Of a stretch of DNA of 64,000 bases, positions 1 through 10,362 are shown piece after piece. A model generated the notes under the pieces. The model ran no database searches. It saw only the letters and a program-made list of their open reading frames with translations, and had not been told where the DNA came from. The position numbers and the translations under genes were made by a program. The DNA lies in the NCBI GenBank assembly GCA_027382625.1, contig JAJKFJ010021596.1, positions 1 through 64,000 on the forward strand, in the 5' to 3' direction. Positions within the stretch are counted from its first letter, which is position 1. Each line of letters starts with the position of its first letter. The DNA comes from Tetmemena sp. SeJ-2015. Lineage: Eukaryota; Ciliophora; Spirotrichea; Sporadotrichida; Oxytrichidae.

Positions 1-1700
1 TTTTCAGTTTGCCCCTTGTTGGTTTACAAAAAAAAGCAGCTCGCCCTAGAGCTCCTCAAAGGAGGGAAAAAGATAGAATAAGAGATATAGCTGGATTCAA
101 ATTTTAAAAGTATTCTTATTTGTCTTAAAAGGAAAAGGTAAAAAATATTTTAATAAAGAATAATATCATCGGAAAAGAACAAATTTATTAAAAAATTATT
201 AATGAGACAAAAAGTAAATAAAATGAAGAATAAACTAATTGGATTTTTAATGAGGCAGATTATCACTTTGGAAATATCTTTTTTAAAGGGTATTTTCACT
301 TTTTTTAAACGGGCTTTGGGGAAAATTTTCCCTTTTAAAAATGTTTTTAAAGTTTTAAATATATCTGTTTAATAAGAATATATTTAGTTGCTTTAAGCTA
401 TTTTAAATTTAAAATCTAGACTTTCCTTAAAACAAAATAACTACAGGGGAATTAGCTTTTTTTAAAAAAATTTTTGACTTAAAAAATTGGGAAAATTTTA
501 TAAATTTTTTTTTGACGAGGTTTTTTCAATCTTAATCTTTATATTTAAATTTTTTTTTTAAAAATTTTAAGGAATAAATTTTAAATTTTAGAAAAGGGAA
601 TTCCCTTTTTTAAAAAATAACCCATTCCCTTTTTTTAAGAATTTCCCTTTTCAGCTATTTATAAAATTAACCCAAAGGGCCTTAAGTAAAGGTGTGGGTT
701 GGAGAAAAAAGGGGGAAGGTGAATGAAAAAGAACCAACCTTAATTAAGAAGGGGTGATGGAAAGGGCAAACTTTTTTTCATTATCAGGATGCTAAATAAC
801 TCTAATAAAAAATAGCAGATAAAAAGTCAGAAAAAATTCTTTTGTAAAGGAAGATTATGAGGTTTTTAACCCAAAAAGAAAAAAAAGAAATTGGGAGACC
901 CCCAAGTCGAAGAAGTTAAAAAAGAAAAAACCCCCCCAAAAACCAAAAACCCTTTTTGGTTTTCCCTTCACGAAAAAAAGGAAAAAATTTTTCCCCACAA
1001 ATTTTGGGGGATGGGGAAAAAACGCCTTAAAGTGTCATTTAAGGTAACTTATTTATGATTTATAGATTTTTAGGCTTAATGGCGATGAAATTAGCAACAA
1101 ATGTTAAAGTGCTTTTTACCCCTCCTAAAAGATTTAGATGTGATCAAGAAGAACCAACTTGAGCAGCCTGTGGGGAAAAATCCCAAAAATTTTTCACAGA
1201 TGCTAAGGGCCAAACCTTCCACAAAATTTCCAATAAATTTTTTAAAATGCACTCTAAAATCTCTTGAAACTCTTTAAAATGAGAAAAATTGAATTGCACA
1301 CAATCTCTTCTTAGCATGCATGTATAATGTGAGATCCATTTAATCCTAAAATATAATTAGAGATTTAAATGTAAAAAGGATACAAAATTAGAGAATTAAA
1401 TGATTTTGAACTTCCCAAAATTTAAAAAAAGGGTAGAAACAAAAAAGAGTTTAAAAATTTTACAAAATAAACTGTGTTTTTTTTACTAAAATTTTTTTTA
1501 GATAATAAAGATATTAACTAAAAACCCGAAAATTAAAACGCAAAGGTTAAAAAATTCATCTTTATTAAAAATTGCCCTTTAAACAAAGAAAAGTCTTTAA
1601 AAAAACATTTTAAATTTTTAAAATTTTTAAACTGGAATGGGGAAAAATTTTTAAAAAAAAAAATAAGGTTTCTCCATGATTGCAGCTTAAAGATATATTA
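1..1700. other. AT-rich, low-quality-looking stretch, no gene seen
   Basis: This stretch is very rich in A and T homopolymers, with scattered G and C runs such as repeated GGGAAAA and CCCTTTT blocks. No frame carries a recognisable protein even when only TGA is read as stop. The texture differs from the rest of the window and looks like error-rich contig-end sequence or degenerate intergenic DNA. A C-rich/A-rich patch near 925-960 only loosely resembles a ciliate telomere repeat and is not periodic. Confidence 0.5.
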
Positions 1701-3300
1701 TCTATAATTTTTTGCTAGAATTATAAAATATTAAAATTAACATTCTTATCCAATAAATTTGGGATTTGATTGTAGAGTGATAAATTGCCATTATCCAAGT
1801 TATTTTAATTAAAAAAATTTAAGAATATTTAAAAGTCTTATAATTCCACTACTTTTTACCATATCTTTTTCATTTTTATAGTAGCTTAATTTATAATTCC
1901 ATAAACCTAACTATAATAAACTCTTAAAGCTCAATAATTTATAATATTGTACAATGTTGAATTTAAATATTAAACGTCTTTTTATTAATTTAAATTAGAA
2001 ATGGAATTTGATAAATACGCATTAACTGTATTGTACATGTCCTAGCATGATTCTGAGATATAGCCTATAAATTTCTTTTCATCTTTCCTTCACAGTCTCG
2101 GCTATCCTTCTTCTCCAGCAGCACCGGAACCAACTTCCAAGTCTAAGGCCTTGAAAAAAGTGGCAGTTTGGAAAATTAATTCCGGGACTACAATATAATC
2201 TCAAATTCTAAAATTTATAAACGCCCTGTTAAGCCAAATAACATATTAAGGTTTTAAAGGATAAGAGTTTATTCAAGCTTAGATTTGGCCAGAGCAGTTT
2301 GGCTCTTAAATAGCAGTCCTACCTTCATGTATCCCTATTCTAATTATATTTACGAATACTAATCTTTTCAGGCAATTAACTAAAACCACCTCTCACTTTC
2401 TTTCTTACCACTAAGAACACATGAGCCTCGAGAAGATTTAGAAGCTCTCCCTCCAACTAAAATGTAAGAGTTGCAAGAAACGAAGAATAGAGTTGGATAG
2501 TTAAGCTAGTAATTATTTATAAATACTTTTTAAAATTAGAAAGAATAAATGAATAGTTAAAAAATAAATAAAATATAAAAAGGTAAATAGTCAGTTATTT
2601 TAAAATAGAGAAAAGTAAAAACAGAGGAATTTATGGAGTTAATTTTACAGCTTGAGTTAATTGTTTTTTTTGTAAAATATAAATGTTGTTTAATATTCCT
2701 CCATTTATCTCCAAGTTCAGGTACCACATCCGATCATGTGCAAAGCTGCTCACTTCATCAAGAATATAAAAATTGATAACTTTGAATTATTTTATCTCAA
2801 CTTTACTCTTGACTCTCTATTTAAAATCCCGACTTACACCTAGGGATATGAAATTAGATAGCTTTACAACTCTTTAAATACGGCAAGATCTCAACCTAAA
2901 AAAAAACAGTAAGAACAATTAGTCAATACTGGAAGCTGATAAAGGTCTTTACCAAGACTATATTTAACTTTTCCCTTCATTTTTAATTGATTTATTAATT
3001 TATAATTAGTTAGTTAATCATACTTTTAAAATTAAGGAATTTGAATATTTTGTTTTGATATTTATTAGACAAGTCGAAATAGAATTAAATATTGAAAAGC
3101 CATTATTGAATTAGTTTAAAGTATTCACTTGCTGCTGCTGATTGTTTTAACAGCAATATTTGGAAAAATATTTAGGAATTAAGGCAGACCAGGCGACCCT
3201 ATTAATTCTTCCTTAAATAGATAACTCCGAAAATATCTGAGCTTTTTATTAAAAGCTATTGCTGCTTATAATAAAACTAAAAATTTAGTAAGACTTGATT
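1701..3300. other. AT-rich region with possible coding fragments
   Basis: Mostly AT-rich sequence. A frame open from about 2089 to 2550 (+) begins with a Pro/Ser/Lys-rich stretch, and the minus strand of 2700-2771 reads as a short protein-like segment (ILDEVSSFAHDRMWYLNLEI). Both are higher in GC than their surroundings, as gene segments are elsewhere in this window. Neither matches a family I know. With a single stop codon, open frames of this length also arise by chance. Confidence 0.25.
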
Positions 3301-4153
3301 ATGATTAATTACGAAACGCCCTCAAAGGACTTCAGTTTAGAATCTTAGGATCTTATTTTTAACTTGTCCGAGGAAGAGATAGCAATAGAAGACAGTGAAT
3401 CCGAGCACGTCAACCGCCCTCAAGAACACACACTAATAAACTCAAATGCTAAACTGCTCTTAGTTAGCCCTTCTGAGAAACAAAATATTTTTCCTTATTT
3501 TGAAAGGGTTGATCCAGATAACCAACTACGAGCCTGAGACTTAATTTACCTAGCAGAAGAGAAATAAACTGCAGCATCAGCTCTACATGAAAAATAGGAT
3601 GCTCTCTATAAAGTATAGTAATCAATTGTCAATTACTATTAAGATCTATAAAAGATGAGAATCTTGACTACGCTTAATTTCGCAAAGCCGACTCACTAGA
3701 AGAATCGCAAGACGGCCCTCATTTAGAGAGCTCCTAAAACTCTCACGAATATATAAAGTAAAGCTATTTAAAATTTAAACGAGGAGTTAGATTTCATCAG
3801 AGAGATCCTTCGCAACAACAATCCCTCACTTGATATATTTAAACTATGATAAGTACGACACGACGCAGTATCCAATTTTATTTGACTTTCCATTTTAATA
3901 TACAACAAATGCCCAGACTATTTAAGACCACAAGGTCTCGAGTGGGATAACAGAGGACCAAGAAAAAGCAGAAATAAAATCAAATGAGAGAGGAAGTTAA
4001 CACCAGAAACTTAAAAATCAAAAACCCACTAAAATTAATAAACCCCATTCATTCCATAAGGAAGCGCCCTTCTCAACCACCAAAAAGCGACGCTTCGGTG
4101 CTAAATTCGATTTCTCGCTCCCAGAGTATGAGCTAAATAACGGGCTAAGCTGA
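3301..4153 (+). pseudogene. Unrecognised ORF with in-frame TGA and a frameshift
   Basis: An ORF starts at 3301 (MINYETPSKDFSLES...) and, with TAA/TAG as Gln, reads to an in-frame TGA at 3535-3537. The same frame stays open after that TGA to about 3850, where the likely frame slips by one base. It then ends in a Lys/Arg-rich tail at the TGA of 4151-4153. The protein would be hydrophilic, acidic at the N-terminus and basic at the C-terminus, with no motif I recognise. No pointer pair explains either break. It could be a decayed germline-limited element ORF, a gene with unresolved IESs, or an error-containing stretch. Confidence 0.35.
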
Positions 4154-4404
4154 TAATATAATATTTTTAACTTATTATGTAAAGCTTCTAGCACAATATT
4201 GCAATTTTATAGTACTTAAATAATCATTTTAGATACCAATTCCAATCTCATTTTGCAATTCTTATTATAAATTTAACTTATTAAATTCTGAGAATATTAA
4301 GACTGGAGGAGATCTGTCTCTAAAAAAGAATGATTTGATGAGAAACATATAACTAAAAATGAATTTAATTAAACAATAGTGGTGTTCTGATATCAGAGGG
4401 AAGT

Positions 4405-5025
4405 ATGGAAGAGAAGAACACTTACCAGAAATCTAAAAAGATTGTTAATATGTTCTAACTCGGTCTAGCTGGTGACTTTCAAGATAGAAGAGAGAGCGTA
4501 ATATAGCTGTCATCAGACTTCGAAGGACTCGAGTCATCACGAAATGATAGTACAGATATTTTATATATATAAAGAAGAAGAGGATGACAACATTATCATT
4601 TAATGTTAAGTAGACTTAATTGAATTTCTATAATCATAGAAGACGATGGTCCAAAGAGACAGCGATATGATGATGAATTTGAGATCATAGACAGAACCGA
4701 CATTAAAATATTCGCTACTCTCAAAGATAGAATGAAGCAAATTTTCCAAGAAGCTCCCCCAGCTCTAAAGAGGAAACAGTCTTTCTTAAAAAACCTTGAC
4801 AAATGCTTAACTAATTTATTGGATTTCTTCTCGTCTGGGATAAAAGGAGCTCGTCTCTACCTCGCCTAGAAAGCTTCATCCGCAAGGAGTAGCATCACCA
4901 GAAAGCTAGAAAGCTCATTTTAAACTTATCCTTAACTTAAGTATGAGTAATTAATTTTCATTGCCGATCGGTGGTCAAACTCCTCAGAGTATGCTTCAGA
5001 ATAGTATAGACTACAGACCAACTGA
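4405..5025 (+). CDS. Unrecognised hydrophilic protein
   Basis: The ATG at 4405 opens a frame beginning MEEKNTYQKSKKIVNMF. It is rejoined across a TATA-flanked insertion at 4566-4632 to a segment rich in charged residues (DGPKRQRYDDEFEIIDRTDI). The frame then stays open to the TGA at 5023-5025. I do not recognise a family. The 3' part overlaps the proposed start of the OSCA/TMEM63-like gene at 4943 in another frame, so the true end of this gene is uncertain. It may stop or jump to another segment before 4943. Confidence 0.4.
4566..4632 (+). other. IES, pointer TATA, 63 bp removed
   Basis: Direct TATA repeats at 4566-4569 and 4629-4632 lie in the same codon phase. Removing one copy plus the insert joins two open segments and deletes an in-frame TGA. 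The pointer is short and of low complexity, so this is one of the weaker calls. Confidence 0.5.
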
Positions 5026-8000
5026 AAATTCCAAACTATAAAACTCAAAAGTGCCAAAACTCCAGAAGGATGATTAAATAAACTCAGAGGATCAAGAGAA
5101 GGGCGTGACTCCTGAGGGTAAATTCCAGCTTTTTACTTATATATGTACCTTTCGTTATTAAAGCTGAATAAAAACTACGATTCAAAAAAGAGCTTACTTC
5201 CACTTAAAGAGAAAGATGAAAATGGATAAGATTAGGCACAATAAAATGAAAAATAAGAGCCACTTCCTCCCTCAGGCTAATAAAGTAAGAATCCATTATA
5301 CCTAATTATATTAAAGATGAGAATGATGCAAACGCGACTCAAAAGGCAGAAGAATCTAAATCAATGATTCCCAAATTGAAAAAATGTAAGCAACCTCATT
5401 ATCATTTTCTTATTAAATTTAAATAGGTGATTATAAAGTTCAATGCAAAGTCATCAATCCTATTTATATTTATGTCATATCCGTTTAAAGAGCTGAAGCA
5501 GGAATGGAGCAAAGATTACCACCCTATCATTTTAAAATTCATAGTTTATAATCAAGACTAACACAGGATGGCATTATCCTAAGGATAGTGTGAGGAAAAC
5601 TGATTTGACAGACTTAGGAATTGGTATTTGCAACTACTTCAAGCTCTTAAAATTCTACATGATAATTTTCATGATATTCTCGCTGCTCAGTAAGAAAAAT
5701 AATCAAGTCTTAATTCTCTAATAGGTCTTCCTGCCTTTATCTTTTATGCCAGTGGAAATGTTTCTAACTCAAAAAATGTTACTCTTCAAACAGCTCTTTC
5801 AACTTTAGCTCTTGGAAATATAGGCTAAGCAAAAGTTAATTATTTATAACAAGGAATTTAAAAGCAGAGACCGCATGCAACTACGACACTTTTTACAATA
5901 ACGAAAAAGAGACGAAAATCTCCATGTTTTGCTCTTATGGTGGATTCAATCAAGTTAAACTATATGGCTTGGGTGTGGTAGATTCAAATTGCAATGATAA
6001 AAAGAAGGGTAGGATATCTCTTGATCCAGTATGTAACAGTGATAAAATGCCCAGCTCTTATCTAATATCATGATAGCATACAAAAATTGAATTCATGATT
6101 ATCTGAATAAAATGGACGCCAAATTTGAAAAGCTCTGCTCGGACAAGAGCTTTTGCAACTTTACTGTGAGTCTCTCTGATTTTTCCCCTAGTTGTCAGAG
6201 TAAGATCACATCGCAGTCTGAGCCTGTAGTCTTCTTTCAAGCCCTTTGTCAGTAAGAGTACATCACGATGCCTGAAATCGGACTAAGTATCACTAGATCT
6301 CATTTAGCTGTAGTGGTTATCGTACTTGACTTACTCATTGTAGTAATTTTACTGCTCACTCCCCCTCTGTTTAATTTTAATATGTTGAAGAGATTCGAAA
6401 ACATTGCTGACTTAGAGCTGAATGGAGTTCAAGTAATTACCTAAGATTACTCTGTAATTATCGACAACCTACCTCCTCTTTCTTAATTTGCTAACAAGAC
6501 AGAATAATGGATTTATAAGCTTATTACTGAAGTTATTTGTTGCAGAATATAAGATGAAACTGTGGCTGCATTTAGAAGAGCAGCTAAGATAGAGCTAGCA
6601 AAAGAAATCTAAAGATTAGGTTTATCAGCATGAGGAAGAATTCGAAATCTTTGACATTTATCTTGCAGAGACAGGCTATGAATCTCTGAGCACAATTTTA
6701 ATTGATCCTAACTTATATCAGATTATATTAAAATGTTATTGATTCATGAATGTTCTCCATTTATGATCAAATAAAGAAGCTGCAAGAGCTAGAATATTAG
6801 ATTAGCATGGAACAGTTTAAGGCGAACACTACAAATAATACAGCAAAGCTCTAGCGCCTTGAGTTCCAAAATGAGGGCAGAAAGGAGATTTTGCAGAGTA
6901 AATAATCCTTCTTCATTTATTATAAAAGTAAGGTGATGGAGTTTAAAGAGATAAATAAGGAACCTAGTGACATAAAGTGCGTGTTTGTAATCTTCAGGAA
7001 GATAGAAAAGAGGAATCAGCTCTACTCACTCTATGACATAAACTTATTTTTTAATTACAAGAGCTGGGTAAAACAGTTGCTCTTCACGAAATTTTGCAAA
7101 CTCAAGAGATTCACAAATAAATTGTAAGATTAAAGAAGGTTAAATTTGTTAGGTACCAAAATAAGTGGCTTTCCATAAGAAACTCCATTTCACCGGACAT
7201 TATAGCTTGGGAGTACATTACTCATTTAAATTTATTAAATTAAAGAATTGAAAGTTAGAAAAGCAAAGTTTAAACTATAAGACTTGAAATAAGCATTGAG
7301 ATAAGGTAAAAATAATAATTTCATAGACTTCCTAACTTCTAAGCATCAGTTTAGTATCTCAATCACAGACGTTTGCTGTCAATGGAACAGAGGAAAAAAT
7401 AACTTGATTTTGTTCTCCAAAATGAATTCATAGGAATTTAATGTTGGACTCAATTTTATTAAATTTCTAAAGTAAAGCTATGATACTTTGATTAAATGAT
7501 TGGGAACACATAAGAGAGGTCCACATAGATTTTTTATTTTGAGGTACTAATGATGATTTATGTCATCTTAACTTTGCTACAACTTTTTTTATCCCACAGT
7601 TGAAGCTTTTTTAATTAAAAATTTCCTTTAATTAAAATAGTTGTTTAGCAATTTTAAAGCTATAATGCAATTGATTAAGGACAATTGATGAGAAAGATAG
7701 CAGTTTTCTTTAAGCTGGCTCTGATGTAGTCCAGTACATTCATCGTTCTAATTGCAGGAAAATATAATTAATTTTTTAATACTACGACTCTCAGATGAAG
7801 AAATTCTCACCAGTTATTGAATGTCCAAAGGATTTTGTTGTAACAAAGCAAGCAGCCTATGAAGATCAAATTAAAGACTCCGGCGAAAGAGTAGGCTTGA
7901 TGAATTGCTATTGCTTCGACCAGTTTCAGTCGATTAGCTTCGCAGCTCTCAACATTAATTTTGAAGATGGCCATAAATACTGCACTACATGGTTTATTTA

Positions 8001-10049
8001 TTAGACAGAATTGTAATTTTATAAAAGATTCGCTTTGTATACTGTCTAAAACAGTATAATCTATGTGCAAGCTTTCATCATCAGTATCATCAACCTTATA
8101 ATCTTCAAGATGATTAAATGTAAGAAATTGCTCGCTTGCTTTAATAGCCATTATAGATCTGTCTAAGTTTGAGATATCTGCTATCAAAGAGAGTCAAACA
8201 TATATATAATTAGTAAATTATTTTTTGAGTCAACTTGTGGCTAGAACGAAGAAGATGTTCTATATATCTTTCTTTAATACAGTAAACATTTCACTGCTCT
8301 CATCACATCATTATAGGGCATAGTAATTTCTTAGTGAATCTGAATTTGGGAGTTGCTCCAATCGATTACTTCCCTGTATTTATAAATATCTTTGAAAATT
8401 AATTTGCAGGTGACTACGATGAATTAACAGTAGAATGGTACAAAGTAGTAGGCTCCACAATCGTAAGTATTCGCCTTTTTGCTTTATTAAATTCTACTTT
8501 AGGTTTTCTCTGTGATTGTGAGCTCAATTTTACCTCATCTAACTAATGCTTTCGGTTTCATAGTATTATATTATTTAACCTCATTCATATCGCAATAAAT
8601 TATCAATCATTTATAAAATTAGAAAAAATAAATTGAAACACTCTCAAATAAGTTCTAAAATGGACTATTATGCAAATTAAGGTGTCGTTATCTTTTCCTA
8701 AAATAATTAAATTTTAGATTTATACATTTTAAAAATATTATTTTTAGTAGCATAGAGCTTTCAGTGTAGCATTTTAAAAGGAAAGCTAGTTAACAATGTG
8801 AAGGTTTACAAAAAGGAAACTGTGGGAACACAAGGGAGTTCTTTCATTTTCGAATACAGATATTCGTAGTTCCTCACCATGATTTTCATTGTCATGATTA
8901 TTTGTTAACTAAGAATTAATTATATGATATTTTGTGAATGATGTATTCTCCAGGCCTGCCAATCCTTTACATGGTAGCTTTTGTGTCTATGTTTTTCCAA
9001 TACTGGTTCGACAAAGTATTCTGTAAGTTTTTATTAGCTCTCTAATAACTATAACTTTCAGTGTTGCAATTTTATGATAAGCCACCCAGAATAGATATGA
9101 ACCTCGCTAACAGCACCCGAGCCTTTATCAAATACTCAATAGTACTCCACCTCATTAATTTTATTTATCTTATAGATTAATTAACAATAAAAATTATGGC
9201 TGCCTTTATGTATTCTAACTCCTCAATCCTCACTCCTTCTGCTCAAAAAAGCAATAATTAATCGAATTAAAATTTAAAGCTGTCTCTTCAAGTATCATGA
9301 ACTCAGTCACAGTGTAAGGCAACCAGTACTTTAACGCGCGCAGATACGGAAGCATCCACATGATTATCTTAGTGATCTTCATAGGGCTGCTGCTATGTGC
9401 GAAAGGACTAATTTTCCCTCTAATATTAAAGAAGTCAACCAGGTTTCACAAATGGTGGGAGGCACTCAAGATTCGTTTCTTTGTGAAGCAATATTCTCAG
9501 ACTGACTACTTAGCAAATTAGAGTTATTTTATTTTACTACTTTGACGAGTTAAACATCCAGCAACTTATAAATGAGTATCAGAAGACTCTGAGAGAGATA
9601 GATATTTGCACACTCCAGTTTTAAGAGGTCATCTCGCCTCTCAATACTGAATCCATTAAGAATCGTATACTCTTAGCTTTTCGTTTTTTTTGAAGGGCCC
9701 TTGCACATTATTCCTGAAAATGAGGAGAAAGAAGACAATGATTACTTACTCTATCAGGAAATCTACATTATTTTTTTCTCTACTATATAATATTCTCTAA
9801 TACTATTTCATCTTAATCTTAAGGAAGAAGCTGCTCATTTTGCAATACAAGATCGACTAAATAATAGACAAGAGGTCTGTGAGGAAGTGCAGCACAGCTC
9901 AGGCTATTGAAATGCTCATGGACAAAATAAATGAGACCACTGTAGAGAACAAACTCAAGAACAAGATCTACTCCTACGATCCCTTAGATAACGTATAGTA
10001 CAAACAATTTTTACTCCTAAGTTAGGAAGTCAAGGCCATCTCTGGCTGA
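4943..10049 (+). CDS. OSCA/TMEM63-like (DUF221, RSN1_7TM) membrane channel
   Basis: This is a large multi-pass membrane protein of the calcium-permeable, osmo/mechanosensitive OSCA/TMEM63 family, in the form with a long extracellular Cys-containing domain that I associate with ciliates. It shows, in order: a polar N-terminus (MSNQFSLPIGGQTPQSM), a first membrane segment, a Cys-containing loop (CNYDTFYNNE, MFCSYGG), a second membrane segment, a coiled-coil cytosolic loop near 6770-6890, then the pore region. Within the pore region are the ECP motif (SPVIECPKDF), NCYCFDQF, and several hydrophobic helices including VGSTIVFSVIVSSILPHLT and GLPILYMVAFVSMFFQYW. A Lys-rich tail containing SYDPLDN ends at TGA 10047-10049. 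Short introns are visible at 5690-5724, 8463-8502, 9023-9061 and 9665-9695. Nine IESs are resolved; a few junctions (near 5105-5163, 7060-7140, 7760 and 8160) remain unresolved. Segment order is unscrambled. The start at 4943 overlaps the previous ORF. Confidence 0.8.
5827..5866 (+). other. IES, pointer AAGCA, 35 bp removed
   Basis: AAGCA at 5827-5831 and 5862-5866, in the same codon phase. Excision joins LGNIGQA to ETACNYDTF in one frame within the extracellular domain of the OSCA-like gene. Confidence 0.85.
6042..6114 (+). other. IES, pointer ATAAAATG, 65 bp removed
   Basis: The 8-bp repeat ATAAAATG at 6042-6049 and 6107-6114 flanks an AT-rich insert that contains stops. Excision joins VCNSDKM to DAKFEKLCSDKSF in frame. 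Confidence 0.92.
6584..6612 (+). other. IES, pointer CTAA, 25 bp removed
   Basis: CTAA at 6584-6587 and 6609-6612. Removing 25 bp restores the frame between AAFRRAAK and DQVYQHEEEFEIFD. The insert is short, so the call rests on frame restoration. Confidence 0.65.
6716..6764 (+). other. IES, pointer TAT, 46 bp removed
   Basis: TAT at 6716-6718 and 6762-6764. Excision joins LIDPNLY to DQIKKLQELEYQ, continuing into the cytosolic coiled coil. Confidence 0.7.
8298..8331 (+). other. IES, pointer TCT, 31 bp removed
   Basis: TCT at 8298-8300 and 8329-8331 in matching phase. Excision gives NTVNISLLLVNLNLGV, a continuous hydrophobic segment expected in this family. Confidence 0.75.
8894..8942 (+). 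other. IES, pointer ATGAT, 44 bp removed
   Basis: ATGAT at 8894-8898 and 8938-8942. Excision joins TMIFIVM to MYSPGLPILYMVAF in frame and removes an in-frame TGA. Confidence 0.85.
9223..9291 (+). other. IES, pointer TCAA, 65 bp removed
   Basis: TCAA at 9223-9226 and 9288-9291, both in codon phase 0. Excision joins FMYSNSS to SIMNSVTVQGNQYF. Confidence 0.82.
9524..9536 (+). other. Micro-IES, pointer TTA, 10 bp removed
   Basis: TTA at 9524-9526 and 9534-9536, with only seven bases between the repeats. Removing 10 bp restores LANQSYYFDELNIQQ; unremoved, the frame meets a TGA almost at once. Confidence 0.6.
9760..9819 (+). other. IES, pointer AATCT, 55 bp removed
   Basis: AATCT at 9760-9764 and 9815-9819 in matching phase. 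Excision joins LLYQEI to LRKKLLILQYKIDQ near the C-terminus of the OSCA-like protein. Confidence 0.85.
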
Positions 10050-10362
10050 ATGACTCAAGCATATATTAACCCAAGATAGATACTATAACCAATCTTAACT
10101 TTAATAAGTGAACATTATTTCAAATTGCTCTTTTAATTATGATTTAAGCAAAGAAAGGACATAAGTACTTGAGTAAATAGATAAGATTTATAGTATATTT
10201 GTGCTTAAAATGTTCTTAATTGAATAATTATCGAAACTTACGTAACTTTTAAATCAAAAGAAGTGTTCATAATTACTATTCAGTAGCTAAATAAATGCAT
10301 AATCCTATTATTTTAAGTTTTGTAGGTGGCAGGTTAAAACTCAAATAATCAATAGTTTAAGA
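10050..10362. other. AT-rich spacer
   Basis: Sequence between the stop of the OSCA-like gene (+) and the stop of the first YHYH gene (-), so both genes end here. I see no gene. A TTTTAA-rich composition is the only notable property. Confidence 0.5.

Noticed and set aside
925..960. C-run/A-run patch resembling the spirotrich telomere repeat C4A4
   Set aside because: The spacing is irregular and no perfect C4A4 unit repeats; it sits in a stretch full of similar homopolymers, so it is not evidence for a telomere or a telomere-bearing transposon.
7807..8187. 126-codon minus-strand ORF
   Set aside because: It is the antisense shadow of the OSCA-like coding segment with the ECP and NCYCFDQF motifs; the plus-strand reading matches the family.
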